From: Ideonella sp.
GTDB lineage: Bacteria; Pseudomonadota; Gammaproteobacteria; Burkholderiales; Burkholderiaceae_C
Direction: 5' to 3'
Length of the DNA stretch: 64,000 nucleotides
Assembly (NCBI GenBank): GCA_015075165.1
Contig: JABTUY010000002.1
Coordinates: forward strand, 682,001 to 746,000
The notes below the pieces were generated by a model. It was given only the letters and a program-made list of their open reading frames with translations, searched no databases and was not told the origin of the DNA. Shown here in pieces: positions 52,311-62,109 of the stretch; position 1 is the stretch's first letter; every line of letters starts with the position of its first letter. Both the position numbers and the translations under genes were made by a program.

Positions 52311-53516
52311 ATGGCGGAACCGACACAAGCGTCGCTTCCGCACCCATCGTCGATGGCCGCCGACTCACAAGACCGCAACCTGCCAGCCTCGCAGCGGCGC
52401 ATCGCCAAGGCGCGCGAGCAAGGCCAGGTGGCGCGCTCGCGCGATCTGGCGCACCTGTTGTCGATGGCCGCCGGCGTCGTGGGCCTGATGCTGGTGGCGC
52501 CGTGGGCCACGCGCAGCGCGGGGCAACTGCTGGCCGAAGGCCTGCGCTTCGACGCCCGTGCGCTCGCCTCGACGCAGCCGATGCTCGACGGCCTCGGGCA
52601 CCATACTTGGCAGTTCGCACTGGTGGTGCTGCCGCTGGGTGTGCTGATGATCACGCTCGCGCTGGCCGCCGCGGTGGTCGGCGGCGGCTGGAACTGGAGC
52701 CTCAAGGCGATGGTGCCGCGCTTCGGCAAGCTCGACCCGTGGTCCGGCCTCGGGCGCTTGCTGTCGTTCGGCCAGCTCGGCGACACGCTGAAGGCCTGCG
52801 CGCTCGCGCTGGTGCTGGCGGTGGTCGGCGGGTTGTACCTGAGTCGTTCGATCGCGCAGTTCCATGACGCGCTGGCGATGCCGCTGCCGGCCGCGCTGGC
52901 ACAGGTGGCGCACGCGTGGCTGTCGGGCGCACTGCTGTTGCTGCTGGTGCTGGCGGTATTCGCCGCGGTCGACGTGCCGCTGCAGCGCCACCTGTGGCTC
53001 AGGCGGCTGAAGATGAGCCGCGAAGAGGCCAAGCAGGAGATGAAGGAGCTCGAGGGCAACCTCGAGGTCAAGGCCAAGGTCAAGGCGCGCATGCGCGAGA
53101 TGACCAAGCGCCGCATGCTGGCCGCGGTGCCCGGCGCCGACCTGGTGGTGATGAACCCCACGCACTACGCGGTGGCGCTGAAGTACGACGAGGCCACGAT
53201 GGCCGCGCCGCGCGTGGTCGCCAAGGGCGCCGACCTGCTGGCGATGCGGATCCGCGACCTCGCGCGCGACGCCCGGGTGCCGGTGCTGCGCGCGCCGCCG
53301 CTCGCGCGCGCGCTGTACACGCACGTGGAGGTCGACCGCGAGGTGCCGACCACGCTGTTCGCCGCGGTGGCACAGGTGCTGGCCTACGTGTACCAACTGC
53401 GCGCCGCGCTGACCGGCAACGCCCCGATGCCGCCGGCCGTGCCCGACCCGCAACTGCCGCCGGGGCTCGACCCGCACGAGAAGATGGCCGCGTCGCCGGC
53501 GGAGGCCGCTGAATGA
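52311..53516 (+). CDS. flhB: Flagellar export specificity switch FlhB
   Basis: A 401-residue protein with four membrane helices and a C-terminal cytoplasmic domain. The autocleavage motif NPTH is in VVMNPTHYAVALKYDEATMA. The N-terminal RRIAKAREQGQVARSRDLAH is family-typical. With FliK it changes export from rod/hook to filament substrates. ATG 52311 is used; an alternative start is at 52353. It overlaps flhA by four bases. A Pro/Ala-rich tail follows the core. Confidence 0.95.
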   Translation: MAEPTQASLPHPSSMAADSQDRNLPASQRRIAKAREQGQVARSRDLAHLLSMAAGVVGLMLVAPWATRSAGQLLAEGLRFDARALASTQPMLDGLGHHTWQFALVVLPLGVLMITLALAAAVVGGGWNWSLKAMVPRFGKLDPWSGLGRLLSFGQLGDTLKACALALVLAVVGGLYLSRSIAQFHDALAMPLPAALAQVAHAWLSGALLLLLVLAVFAAVDVPLQRHLWLRRLKMSREEAKQEMKELEGNLEVKAKVKARMREMTKRRMLAAVPGADLVVMNPTHYAVALKYDEATMAAPRVVAKGADLLAMRIRDLARDARVPVLRAPPLARALYTHVEVDREVPTTLFAAVAQVLAYVYQLRAALTGNAPMPPAVPDPQLPPGLDPHEKMAASPAEAAE

Positions 53517-55594
53517 ACGGCGGCCTGCTCAAGAGCTGGTTCGGCGCGCGCGCCGACACCGTGCGCGGCGTGATCGCGCCGCTGTTCATCGTGCTGGTGC
53601 TGGCGATGATGGTGCTGCCGCTGCCGCCGCTGGCGCTCGACGTGCTGTTCACCTTCAACATCGCGATCGCGCTGACCGTGATGATGGTCGCCGCGCGCAT
53701 GGTGCGGCCGCTCGATTTCGCGGCCTTCCCCACGGTGCTGCTGATCACCACGCTGCTGCGGCTGTCGCTGAACGTGGCCTCCACCCGCGTCGTGCTGATG
53801 CAGGGCCACACCGGCACCGGCGCGGCCGGGCAGGTGATCGAATCGTTCGGCCACTTCCTGATCGGCGGCAACTTCGCGGTCGGCATCATCGTGTTCGCGA
53901 TCCTGGTGGTGATCAACTTCATCGTCGTCACCAAGGGCGCCGAGCGCATCGCCGAGGTCGGCGCGCGCTTCACGCTCGATGCGATGCCCGGCAAGCAGAT
54001 GGCGATCGACGCCGACCTCAACGCCGGCCTGATCGACGAGGGCGAGGCCAAGCGCCGCCGCGCCGAGGTCGGTGAAGAGGCCGAGTTCTTCGGCTCGATG
54101 GACGGCGCGTCGAAGTTCGTGCGCGGCGATGCCATCGCCGGCATCCTGATCCTCGTCATCAACATCGTCGGCGGCTTCGTGATCGGCGTGGCGCAGCACG
54201 GTCTGTCGGCCGGGCAGGCCGCCGAGAGCTACATCCTGCTGGCGGTGGGCGACGCGCTGGTCGCGCAGGTGCCCGCGCTGCTGATCTCGGTGGCCGCGGC
54301 GATGGTGGTGTCGCGCGTCGGCAAGCAGCACGACATCGGCACCCAGATCGGCACCCAGGTGTTCGGCTCGCCGAAGTCGCTCGGCGTGGCGGCCGGCATC
54401 GTCGGCACGCTCGGCGTGGTGCCCGGCATGCCGCACCTGGTGTTCATCGTGATCGCGTCGGCGATCGGCTGGCTCGCCTGGTGGCTGCACCAGCGCGAGA
54501 AGCTGCGCGCGGCGCAGGCCGCGCAGCCGCCGCAGCCGCAGGTGCAGCACAACGGCGAAGCGAGCTGGGACGACCTGCAGCCGGTGGACACGCTCGGCCT
54601 CGAGGTGGGCTACCGCCTGATCGCGCTGGTCGACGCCTCGCGCCAGGGTGACCTGCTCACGCGCATCAAGGGCGTGCGCAAGAAGTTCGCGCAGGACGTC
54701 GGCTTCCTGCCGCCGCCGGTGCACATCCGCGACAACCTCGAGCTCAAGCCGAGCCTGTACCGCATCACGCTGCGCGGCGCGGTGGTCGGCGAGGGCGAGG
54801 CGTTCCCGGGCATGTGGCTGGCGATCAACCCGGGCGGCGCGACGCTGCAATTGCCCGGCACGCGCGTGGTCGACCCGGCGTTCGGCCTGCCGGCGGTGTG
54901 GATCGAGGAGCGCGCGCGCGAGCAGGCGCAGATGGCCGGCTTTACGGTGGTTGATTGCGCCACCGTCGTCGCCACCCACCTTTCACACTTGATGCAGGTT
55001 CAGGCCGCGCGCTTGCTCGGCCGCGTCGAAACCCAGGCGCTGGTCGAGCACATGACCAAGCTGGCCCCCAAGTTGATCGAGGACGTGGTGCCCAAGATGG
55101 TCGGTATCGCCACCGTGCAGAAGGTGCTGCAGCTGCTGCTGGAAGAGGGCGTGCACATCCGCGACCTGCGTTCGATCGTCGAATGCCTGGCCGAGCACGC
55201 CGCCACCGTGACCGATCCCACCGAACTGGCGCGTCGCATCCGCGTGCACCTGGCGCCGGCCATCGTGCAGCAGATCTACGGCCCGGTGCGCGAGCTCGAA
55301 GTGATCGCGCTCGAGCCCGACCTCGAGCGCCTGGTGACGCAGGCGCTGACCTCGCCGCACGGCGTGGCGCTGGACCCCGGCGTGGCCGACTCGCTGACGC
55401 GCGAGGCCGCGGCCAGCGCTCAGCAGCAGGAAGACATGGGCCACCCGGCCTGCCTGCTGGTGCCCGACACGATCCGTGCTGCGATGGCGCGGCTGCTCAA
55501 GCGCACCGCGCCGCGGCTGCGCGTGCTGAGCCACAGCGAGATTCCTGAAACCCACTCGATCCGCATCGGCGCGGTGATCGGAGGAACAGCATGA
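53513..55594 (+). CDS. flhA: Flagellar export gate protein FlhA
   Basis: A 693-residue protein. The N-terminal half has eight membrane helices and the FHIPEP-type loop (FPTVLLITTLLRLSLNVAST; TKGAERIAEVGARFTLDAMP; KQMAIDADLNAGLID). The C-terminal cytoplasmic domain forms the docking ring for chaperone-substrate complexes. Full length. The ATG overlaps the flhB stop. A gap of 103 bases before flhF contains only GC-rich inverted repeats. Confidence 0.96.
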   Translation: MNGGLLKSWFGARADTVRGVIAPLFIVLVLAMMVLPLPPLALDVLFTFNIAIALTVMMVAARMVRPLDFAAFPTVLLITTLLRLSLNVASTRVVLMQGHTGTGAAGQVIESFGHFLIGGNFAVGIIVFAILVVINFIVVTKGAERIAEVGARFTLDAMPGKQMAIDADLNAGLIDEGEAKRRRAEVGEEAEFFGSMDGASKFVRGDAIAGILILVINIVGGFVIGVAQHGLSAGQAAESYILLAVGDALVAQVPALLISVAAAMVVSRVGKQHDIGTQIGTQVFGSPKSLGVAAGIVGTLGVVPGMPHLVFIVIASAIGWLAWWLHQREKLRAAQAAQPPQPQVQHNGEASWDDLQPVDTLGLEVGYRLIALVDASRQGDLLTRIKGVRKKFAQDVGFLPPPVHIRDNLELKPSLYRITLRGAVVGEGEAFPGMWLAINPGGATLQLPGTRVVDPAFGLPAVWIEERAREQAQMAGFTVVDCATVVATHLSHLMQVQAARLLGRVETQALVEHMTKLAPKLIEDVVPKMVGIATVQKVLQLLLEEGVHIRDLRSIVECLAEHAATVTDPTELARRIRVHLAPAIVQQIYGPVRELEVIALEPDLERLVTQALTSPHGVALDPGVADSLTREAAASAQQQEDMGHPACLLVPDTIRAAMARLLKRTAPRLRVLSHSEIPETHSIRIGAVIGGTA

Positions 55595-55697
55595 ACCCCC
55601 ACGCTCACCAGAGTTCGCTGCCCCCAGGGCCCTGCAAGGGCACCTTCGTGGCCCATGGGGCGCGTGCCTCCCTTGAGGCGGCTCGGCGGGAGGCACC

Positions 55698-57305
55698 ATG
55701 AACGTCAAACGCTTCGTCGCGCGCTCGTCGCGCGAGGCCCTGGGCCAGGTGCGCATGGCCTTCGGGGCCGATGCGGTGGTGCTGTCGAACAAGCCGTGCG
55801 AGGCCGGCGTCGAGGTGCTGGCGATGGCGCCCGAAGGCCTGGCGCAGATCGAGCGCGCCGCCGAGCGCGCGCCGCGCCAGACGGCACCGGCCGCGCCGCC
55901 GCAGGCCGAGCGCGGTGCTGCCGCACGCAAGGCCGAGACGCCGGTCGAGCAGGACGTGCAGCGCCTGGCGATGAGCACGCTGTCGTTCCAGGACTACGTG
56001 CGCGAACGCCTGCTGCGCCGCCGCCGCGCCGCGCAGCAACCTGACGCGCCCGAGACGATCATGCCCACCTTCGAGGAGCGCAGCGCCGCCGCGCCGGCCG
56101 CGAAGGCTCCGGCCACCACGCCGGTGCAGCCGATCGCGGCCGCGCCGGCGATGCCGCAGCCGGCCGCGGTGCCGCCGGCAAGGCCCGCCGCAGCGGCAGC
56201 GATGAGCCCCGCCGCGATGCCCGCGCCGTCGCACGTCGCGATGCCGGCCGCCCTGCACGCCAGCCTGCCCGCGACGATGCCGCCGGCCGCTTTGCCGGTG
56301 CTGCACGAGCCGCTGCGCATGCCCGCGGGCGTGCCGTCGCTGGCCGATCCGTCGCCCGCGCAGCGCGAGCAAGCAGCGCTGATGAGCGAGCTGCGTTCGG
56401 TGAAGGGCCTGATCGAAGAGCGCTTCGCGGCGCTGGCGTTCATGGACCAGATGCACCGCAACCCGCGCCAGTCGACGCTGTCGCAGCGTCTGCTCGAAGC
56501 GGGCTTCTCGCCGGCGCTGGTGCGCAAGCTGGTCGAGCACCTGCCGCACGACAGCACCGACGAGATCGATTGGGCGCAGGGCGTGCTGCAACGCAACCTG
56601 CACAGCGACGACACCGCGGCGCCGATCGAGGACCTGGGCGGCGTCTATGCGCTGATCGGCGCCACCGGCGTCGGCAAGACCACCACCACAGCCAAGATCG
56701 CCGCCACCTTCGCGGCGCGCCATGGCGTGGCCAACCTGGGCCTGATCACGCTCGACGCCTACCGCATGGCCGCACACGAGCAGCTGCGCGCCTACGGCCG
56801 CATCCTCGGCGTGCCGGTGCACACCGCGCACGACCGCGCCTCGCTCGATGACCTGCTCGAGCTGCTGGCCGGCAAGAAGCTGGTGCTGATCGACACCGCC
56901 GGCATGTGCCAGCGCGACCAGCGCACGCGCGAGCTGCTCGAGATGCTGGCGCACCGCTCGATCCAGCGTCTGCTGGTGGTCAACGCCGCGGCGCAGGGCG
57001 AGACGGTGGAAGACGTGATGCTGGCCTACGGCGCGGCGCAGTGCCGCGGTGCCGTGCTGTCGAAGATCGACGAGGCGGTGAAGATCGCGCCGGCACTCGA
57101 CGGCCTGATCCGCCACAAGCTGCGCGTGATCGGCGTGGCCAACGGCCAGCGCGTGCCGGAGGACTGGCATCGCCTGTCGGCCGCGGCGCTGGTGCAGCGC
57201 GCGCTGCGCGCGGCCGCCTCGCCGGCGTGGCGGATCGAGCCGGCCGAGCTGAACCTGGTGTTCGCCGCGCAGCGCGGCGCGCCGGCGACGGCGCTGCACG
57301 CCTGA
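55698..57305 (+). CDS. flhF: Flagellar placement GTPase FlhF
   Basis: A 535-residue SRP-type GTPase. The first 310 residues are the B domain, including an Ala/Pro-rich stretch (about 130-215) of low complexity. The GTPase begins with LIGATGVGKTTTTAKIAATF (about 318-337). LGLITLDAYRMAAHEQLR and the G3-like LVLIDTAGMCQRDQRTREL follow. FlhF recruits early basal-body parts to the cell pole. It is followed by flhG after 13 bases. Confidence 0.95.
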   Translation: MNVKRFVARSSREALGQVRMAFGADAVVLSNKPCEAGVEVLAMAPEGLAQIERAAERAPRQTAPAAPPQAERGAAARKAETPVEQDVQRLAMSTLSFQDYVRERLLRRRRAAQQPDAPETIMPTFEERSAAAPAAKAPATTPVQPIAAAPAMPQPAAVPPARPAAAAAMSPAAMPAPSHVAMPAALHASLPATMPPAALPVLHEPLRMPAGVPSLADPSPAQREQAALMSELRSVKGLIEERFAALAFMDQMHRNPRQSTLSQRLLEAGFSPALVRKLVEHLPHDSTDEIDWAQGVLQRNLHSDDTAAPIEDLGGVYALIGATGVGKTTTTAKIAATFAARHGVANLGLITLDAYRMAAHEQLRAYGRILGVPVHTAHDRASLDDLLELLAGKKLVLIDTAGMCQRDQRTRELLEMLAHRSIQRLLVVNAAAQGETVEDVMLAYGAAQCRGAVLSKIDEAVKIAPALDGLIRHKLRVIGVANGQRVPEDWHRLSAAALVQRALRAAASPAWRIEPAELNLVFAAQRGAPATALHA

Positions 57306-57318
57306 ACCGCCAGCCGCC

Positions 57319-58149
57319 GTGACGAACACCGACGAACCCACCGTTGATCCGATGCCGCCCGTGAACCCATCCGCTGCCCACGACCAGGCGGCCGGCCTGC
57401 GCCGCCTGTTCGGTTCGTGGCCCAAACGCCATCTGGCACTGGTGCACAACCCCGAGATGACGCAGTCGTCGCTGGCGATCGACCGTCTGTGCGGCGCCGC
57501 CGCCGCGCTCGGCCTGCACACGCTGGTGATCGACGCCGCCGACAACGCGCCGGCACCGCACGAGATGGCGCTGATCGACCTGCCGGCGTGCATCGAGCGG
57601 CTGTCCGACGAGGTGTCGTACCTCGCCGCGCGCGGCCTGCCGATCCGCCATGTCGACACGCAGGGCCGCTGCGGCGGCTTTCTCGACGCGGCCGAGCGCG
57701 CCGCGCCGCACGCCGACCTGCTGCTGCTGCACGCCGGCACCGTCGACCTGGCGCGCGTGTTCGCCGAGCGGTGCGTGCGCCCGATCCTGCTCGGGGCCGA
57801 CTCGCCGCGCGCGATGACCGAGGCCTATGCCTCGCTGAAGCGGCTGGCGATGCGACCCGGCTGGCGCGCGCACGACCTGCTGATCGTCGCCGAGCCCGAC
57901 GGCCCGCGCACCGCGCGCCTCGGCCCGAGCCTGGCCGAATGCGCCGAGCGCTTCCTCGGCGCGGCGATCCACGATTGCGTGGTGCTCGACCCGCGCGATG
58001 CCGCGGCGCAGCCGCCGCAGGCGCACGGCGCACCCGGGCAAGAGAGCGATGCGCGCCTGATGCACCTGCTGCGCGCGCAGCTCGCGCAAGAGCTGCTGCA
58101 CGACAGCGGCCTCGCCCCGCTGGCACCACCGCCCGGGACGGCGCACTGA
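57319..58149 (+). CDS. flhG: FlhG/FleN-like MinD-family protein lacking the P-loop
   Basis: A 276-residue protein between flhF and fliA, where flhG belongs. The first 60 residues should hold the deviant Walker A motif (KGGxGKT), but the equivalent stretch reads LALVHNPEMTQSSLAIDRLC. Later secondary structure (VIDAADN; LLLLHAGTVDLARVFAERC; LLIVAEPDG) follows the MinD pattern, and no frameshift is seen. It therefore probably cannot hydrolyse ATP, and flagellar-number control may work differently here. It begins with GTG 57319, with an in-frame ATG at 57352. Confidence 0.75.
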   Translation: MTNTDEPTVDPMPPVNPSAAHDQAAGLRRLFGSWPKRHLALVHNPEMTQSSLAIDRLCGAAAALGLHTLVIDAADNAPAPHEMALIDLPACIERLSDEVSYLAARGLPIRHVDTQGRCGGFLDAAERAAPHADLLLLHAGTVDLARVFAERCVRPILLGADSPRAMTEAYASLKRLAMRPGWRAHDLLIVAEPDGPRTARLGPSLAECAERFLGAAIHDCVVLDPRDAAAQPPQAHGAPGQESDARLMHLLRAQLAQELLHDSGLAPLAPPPGTAH

Positions 58150-58208
58150 CCGTCTGCCACCGCGCACCGAGACCCGAACCTCACGAAGACCACGCGGAGC
58201 CCACCGTC

Positions 58209-58919
58209 ATGTACACCGCCAAGGGTCAGCTCGACCCCAACGCCATGCTCAAGCAGTACAGCCCGCTGGTGCGCCGCCTGGCGCACCAGATGATCGCCAA
58301 GCTGCCGGCCAACGTGGAGCTCGACGACCTGATCCAGGTCGGCATGATCGGCCTGCACGATGCGCTCGGGCGCTTCGACGCCGCGCAGGGCGTGCAGTTC
58401 GAGACCTTCGCCACCCAGCGCATCCGCGGTGCGATGCTCGACGAGCTGCGCGGCGGCGACTGGATGAGCCGCGGCGACCGCCGCCACCAGCGCTCGATCG
58501 AGGCGGCGGTGCACAGGCTGGAACAGAAGCTGCAGCGCGCGCCGAGCGAAAGCGAGATCGCCGACGAAATGGGCATGCTGCTGGGCGACTACCAGGAGCT
58601 GCTGGGCAAGGTGCGCGGCACGCAGCTGTTCTACCTGGAAGACCTGTCGGGCGACGACGGCGACGACTACCTCGACCGCCACGTGGCCGACGAGGGCGCC
58701 AACCCGCTGGCGATGCTGCAGGACCAGCGCATGCGCCAGGCGCTGGTCGACGCCATCGGCAAGCTGCCCGAACGCGAGCAGTACGTGATGAGCATGTACT
58801 ACGAGCACGACATGAACCTGAAGGAGATCGCGGCCGTGCTCGGGGTGACCGAGAGCCGCGTCTGCCAGCTGCACAGCCAGTCGATCACCCGGTTACGCAG
58901 CCGGCTGCGCGAATGGTGA
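58209..58919 (+). CDS. fliA: Flagellar sigma factor FliA (sigma-28)
   Basis: A 236-residue sigma-70-family protein. Region 2 has LVRRLAHQMIAKLPANVELD and FETFATQRIRGAMLDELRGG, and region 4 has LKEIAAVLGVTESRVCQLHS. It recognises the TCAAG/CCGATA promoters listed here and is held inactive by FlgM. It is the last gene of flhB-flhA-flhF-flhG-fliA and lies 59 bases after flhG. Confidence 0.96.
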   Translation: MYTAKGQLDPNAMLKQYSPLVRRLAHQMIAKLPANVELDDLIQVGMIGLHDALGRFDAAQGVQFETFATQRIRGAMLDELRGGDWMSRGDRRHQRSIEAAVHRLEQKLQRAPSESEIADEMGMLLGDYQELLGKVRGTQLFYLEDLSGDDGDDYLDRHVADEGANPLAMLQDQRMRQALVDAIGKLPEREQYVMSMYYEHDMNLKEIAAVLGVTESRVCQLHSQSITRLRSRLREW

Positions 58920-58979
58920 ACGGCGATCGACCGCGCGTGAGGTGTCGCGCCGGCAGCTGGGCGACGCCACTCGGCTCGT

Positions 58980-60986
58980 TCAGGCGGCCAGTTCGCGCGA
59001 TGGCGTGATCGTCGAATCGAGCGGTTGCGGCTGCGAGACGTCGGGCAGCGTGCCGGCCGTCGTCGTCGGTGCCGCACCGGCATCGCGGCTGCCGAGCGTG
59101 AACTCGAAGCACGCGCCTTGCCCGAGGTTGCCCACCGCGCGTATCGTGCCGCCGTGGCGCTGCACGATGCGCTGCACGATCGTCAGGCCGATGCCGGTAC
59201 CCTGGAACTCCTGCGCGCTGTGCAGGCGGTGGAACGGCTGGAACAGCTGCGAAACCTGGGCGGCGTCGAAGCCGGCGCCGTTGTCGCGCACCTGGTAGAT
59301 CATCTGGCCGTCGGCGCCGAGCACGCCGCACAGCGTCACCACCGGATCGGGCGTGCGCCGCGTGAACTTCGCGGCGTTGCCCAGCAGGTTGGTCAGCACG
59401 ATGCGCATCTGCGATTCGCTGGCCCAGGCGCGCAGCCCCGGCTCGATCTGCCAGTGCACCGGCGCTGCGCGATCGGCGCCGGCGAGGCCCGCCACCACCT
59501 CTTCGGCGAGATGGCTCAGGTCGACGATCGAGCGCTCGATGGCTTCGCTGGAGCTGCGCGCAAGCGCGAGCAGCGCTTCGAGCGTGGTCAGCATCTCCTG
59601 CGTGGCGCGCACCTGCAGATCGAGCAGTTCGCCGAACTCGGGCCGCATCTGATCACCCAGTCGCCGCTGCAGCAGCTCGGCCAGGCCGCGCACATGGCCG
59701 ATCGGCGTGCGCAATTCGTGCGCCAGGTGGCGCGCGAAGGCCTCGAGGTCGCGATTGGCGAACTCCAGCTCGCGCGTGCGCGCGGTCACCGCCGACTGCA
59801 GCTGGCGGTTGTGCACCACCAGCATTTGCTCGGCCTTCTTGCGCAGCGTGATATCGCGACCGACGCCGTGATAGCCCAGGAAGCGGCCGGTCTCGTCGTG
59901 CCGCGGCGCACCGCTGATCGACATCCACACCGGCGTGCCGTCGCCGCGCGCCACCTGGAACTCCAGCGAGTGGAACGGCCGGCCGGCCTCCATGTCGGCG
60001 CGATGCGCACGCCATTGCGCTTCGGGCAGGGCCTGCGGGTACAGCTCCCAGCGCGTGCGGCCTTGCGAGGCCTCGGCCAGCGTGCCGAGGCGGCGACGCA
60101 TCTCGTCGTCGGGCGCGGTGAAGCGGTGCTCGGCATCGGTGGCCCAGTACCAGTCGGCCGACAGGCCGGCCAGCACCGCATAGCGTTGCTCGCTCGCCTG
60201 CAGGCGGCGAAACGACTCCTTGTGCGCGGTGATGTCGTGGCCCACGCCCTCGTAGCCGGCGAAGCGGCCGTCACGGTGGTGGCGCGGGCGGCCGGCGAGC
60301 GACATCCAGCCGCGCGCGCGGCCGGCCAGAGCGTCGACCTCGAACTCGAGGTCGCGAAAGCTCTCCTGCCGCTCGAGCATCTGGGTGAATGCTGCCCAGC
60401 CTCCACTGGGTGCATGCACGAAGCCGAGTTCGTCGTGGCGGCGGCCCAGCACGTCGCCGAGTGCACGGCCGGCCGGCTTGACCAGCGGTGCATCGGCCGA
60501 CAGCGACGACAGGCGATGCAGTTCGTCGCTCTCCCAGTACCACTCCTGCGACAGCTCCACACGCGCCTGCCAGCGCCGCTCCTGCTCGCCCACCACACCT
60601 TCGACCTGGTTGGCCAGGTCGCCGAACGCCGACGGATCGGCCGGCGGCGTCTGGCGCATGTGCTCCACCGCCGAGCGCCACGCGCCACGTTGCAGCTCGC
60701 GGGCGGTGCGGCGCAGCGTGGCAGCGGCGAGCTTGCGGGCGCGCCGCTGCACCAGCACGAGGCCGGCCAGGGCGCCGAACGCGAGCGCGGCCGGAAACAG
60801 CACGATCAGCAGCTGTGTGCGCGTGCGTTCGTTCAACGCAGTGCCGGCGATCAGCGGCACCAGTGCCGCCAGCGCCACCGCGGCGGCCACGCCGCACAGC
60901 AGCGCGAGCACCCAGGTCATCTGCTTCAGGCGCTGTGCCGACGATCGGCGCGCGGGATCGGCGGGTGAGGTGTGCGGCCAAGGCAT
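58980..60986 (-). CDS. PAS-domain sensor histidine kinase
   Basis: A 668-residue protein. Two membrane helices near the N-terminus (TWVLALLCGVAAAVALAALV; LLIVLFPAALAFGALAGLVL) precede two PAS/PAC modules (WYWESDELHRL; WYWATDAEHRFTAPDDEM, each ending in a GVGxDIT segment). The HisKA phospho-His is in FARHLAHELRTPIGH, and the ATPase has NLLGNAAKFTRR and DNGAGF. No response regulator is adjacent. It is convergent with fliA; a role in motility is possible but not shown. The ATG at 60986 was chosen over an extended frame into non-coding sequence. Confidence 0.88.
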   Translation of the reverse strand: MPWPHTSPADPARRSSAQRLKQMTWVLALLCGVAAAVALAALVPLIAGTALNERTRTQLLIVLFPAALAFGALAGLVLVQRRARKLAAATLRRTARELQRGAWRSAVEHMRQTPPADPSAFGDLANQVEGVVGEQERRWQARVELSQEWYWESDELHRLSSLSADAPLVKPAGRALGDVLGRRHDELGFVHAPSGGWAAFTQMLERQESFRDLEFEVDALAGRARGWMSLAGRPRHHRDGRFAGYEGVGHDITAHKESFRRLQASEQRYAVLAGLSADWYWATDAEHRFTAPDDEMRRRLGTLAEASQGRTRWELYPQALPEAQWRAHRADMEAGRPFHSLEFQVARGDGTPVWMSISGAPRHDETGRFLGYHGVGRDITLRKKAEQMLVVHNRQLQSAVTARTRELEFANRDLEAFARHLAHELRTPIGHVRGLAELLQRRLGDQMRPEFGELLDLQVRATQEMLTTLEALLALARSSSEAIERSIVDLSHLAEEVVAGLAGADRAAPVHWQIEPGLRAWASESQMRIVLTNLLGNAAKFTRRTPDPVVTLCGVLGADGQMIYQVRDNGAGFDAAQVSQLFQPFHRLHSAQEFQGTGIGLTIVQRIVQRHGGTIRAVGNLGQGACFEFTLGSRDAGAAPTTTAGTLPDVSQPQPLDSTITPSRELAA

Positions 60987-61305
60987 CGTCTCGGCCGTCG
61001 GAGGATGGGGCCGCGACGAGCGTGCCGGGCGGGAGGATCGGCTGGGGCTGCTCTCTGGGGCCACGGTGTGCGGGATCGATGCGACTGCTTGGATCGATGT
61101 CGAACGTCGCGTGCGACGACTCATCCCCCCTGTTGCGATTGTCACATGTTTGCGCAGGGCTGAAGCTGCACGCGAGGTACTTTTTCTGTGAGCGGCTACA
61201 CGGCGCGAGCCGTGCGAGGGCACCGCTGGTCGGCGCCGCTGCGTGTCGGCACGTGCGCGGGCAGCGGTCGGCGCCTCGCGTGAATCGCGAACACAGCGGT
61301 GCGAT

Positions 61306-61346
61306 CGCGCGAGCGCGCGTGGCTTCGGTCGGACCGCGCTCGCGCG
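61306..61346 (-). terminator. Long hairpin after flgN
   Basis: Twelve-base perfect stem CGCGCGAGCGCG (61306-61317) with CGCGCTCGCGCG (61335-61346), starting five bases beyond the flgN stop. There is no T-run, so it may act as an mRNA end rather than a classical terminator. The rest of the 364-base gap 60987-61350 has an AT-richer patch near 61180-61195 that may hold the kinase promoter; nothing else is visible. Confidence 0.5.
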
Positions 61347-61350
61347 GCGA

Positions 61351-61755
61351 TCAAGCCGAGATCGACGCGGCGCTGCGCACGTGGCCCGGCACGCCGCGGG
61401 CCGAGTAGACCGCGCAGTCCGCGCCGGGCACCAGCACGCCGATCGCGCGATCGAGCGCGGCGCCGGCACGGGCCAGCGCCTCGCGCTGTGCCGCCACTTG
61501 CGCGCCGGTGCGCGCCAGGCGCCAGCGCGGCGGCAGTGCATCGCCACGCCGTGCCGCCTGCGTGCCGTGGTCGACCAGCCGCGCCAGGGCGTGCTGCAAC
61601 GCAACGGCCTGCTGTTGGATCTCGGGGCCCTCGCGCGTGCCGAGCGCGGCTTGTAGTTGGTCGAGTTGCTGTTCGAGCCGTTGCAGTGCGGCTTCGAGCT
61701 CGCCGTGCGGCGCGGGTTGCCCGGCCGGAGGTGCCGGCGAGCGCAGCGTTGCCAT
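61351..61755 (-). CDS. flgN: Flagellar chaperone FlgN
   Basis: A 134-residue helical protein directly after flgM. LEAALQRLEQQLDQLQAALG and the Gln/Ala-rich second helix are the style of FlgN, which keeps hook-junction proteins FlgK and FlgL soluble. Sequence conservation is low, so the call relies on size, helix pattern and position. It begins two bases after the flgM stop. The C-terminal third is variable. Confidence 0.82.
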   Translation of the reverse strand: MATLRSPAPPAGQPAPHGELEAALQRLEQQLDQLQAALGTREGPEIQQQAVALQHALARLVDHGTQAARRGDALPPRWRLARTGAQVAAQREALARAGAALDRAIGVLVPGADCAVYSARGVPGHVRSAASISA

Positions 61756-61757
61756 CT

Positions 61758-62063
61758 TCAGATCTTGCCGCCTTCGAGCAGCTCGCGCGTGTTGCTGATC
61801 AGCTTGTCGGCGATCGCCTCGGCGTCGATGCGGTACGTGCCTTCGCGGATCGCGCGGCTCAGGCGCTCGACCTTCTGCGCGTCGAACGAACCATCGGCGA
61901 GCACGCTGGCAATCGCGCTGCCGGCAGCCGATAGCTCCACCTTGGCGCTGGGCTCGGGCGCGCCGCCGCTGGTCGCGGTGACGGCCGGTTCGGCGGCCTT
62001 GGACTTGCGTTCGCCGGCGGTGCCGGCGACGGCGGGCTTGTTCTCGAGCGGACCGATTTTCAT
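61758..62063 (-). CDS. flgM: Anti-sigma-28 factor FlgM
   Basis: A 101-residue protein beginning MKIGPLENKPAV. Its C-terminal half (KVELSAAGSAI; KVERLSRAIREGTYRIDAEA; IADKLISNTRELL) forms the sigma-28-binding helices. It is exported when the hook is complete, freeing FliA. It is expressed from its own sigma-28 promoter, giving the usual feedback. Confidence 0.95.
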   Translation of the reverse strand: MKIGPLENKPAVAGTAGERKSKAAEPAVTATSGGAPEPSAKVELSAAGSAIASVLADGSFDAQKVERLSRAIREGTYRIDAEAIADKLISNTRELLEGGKI

Positions 62064-62109
62064 GATGGACTCCTCGCCGATGCGTCAGGCACACCGTTGC
62101 GATGACGGG

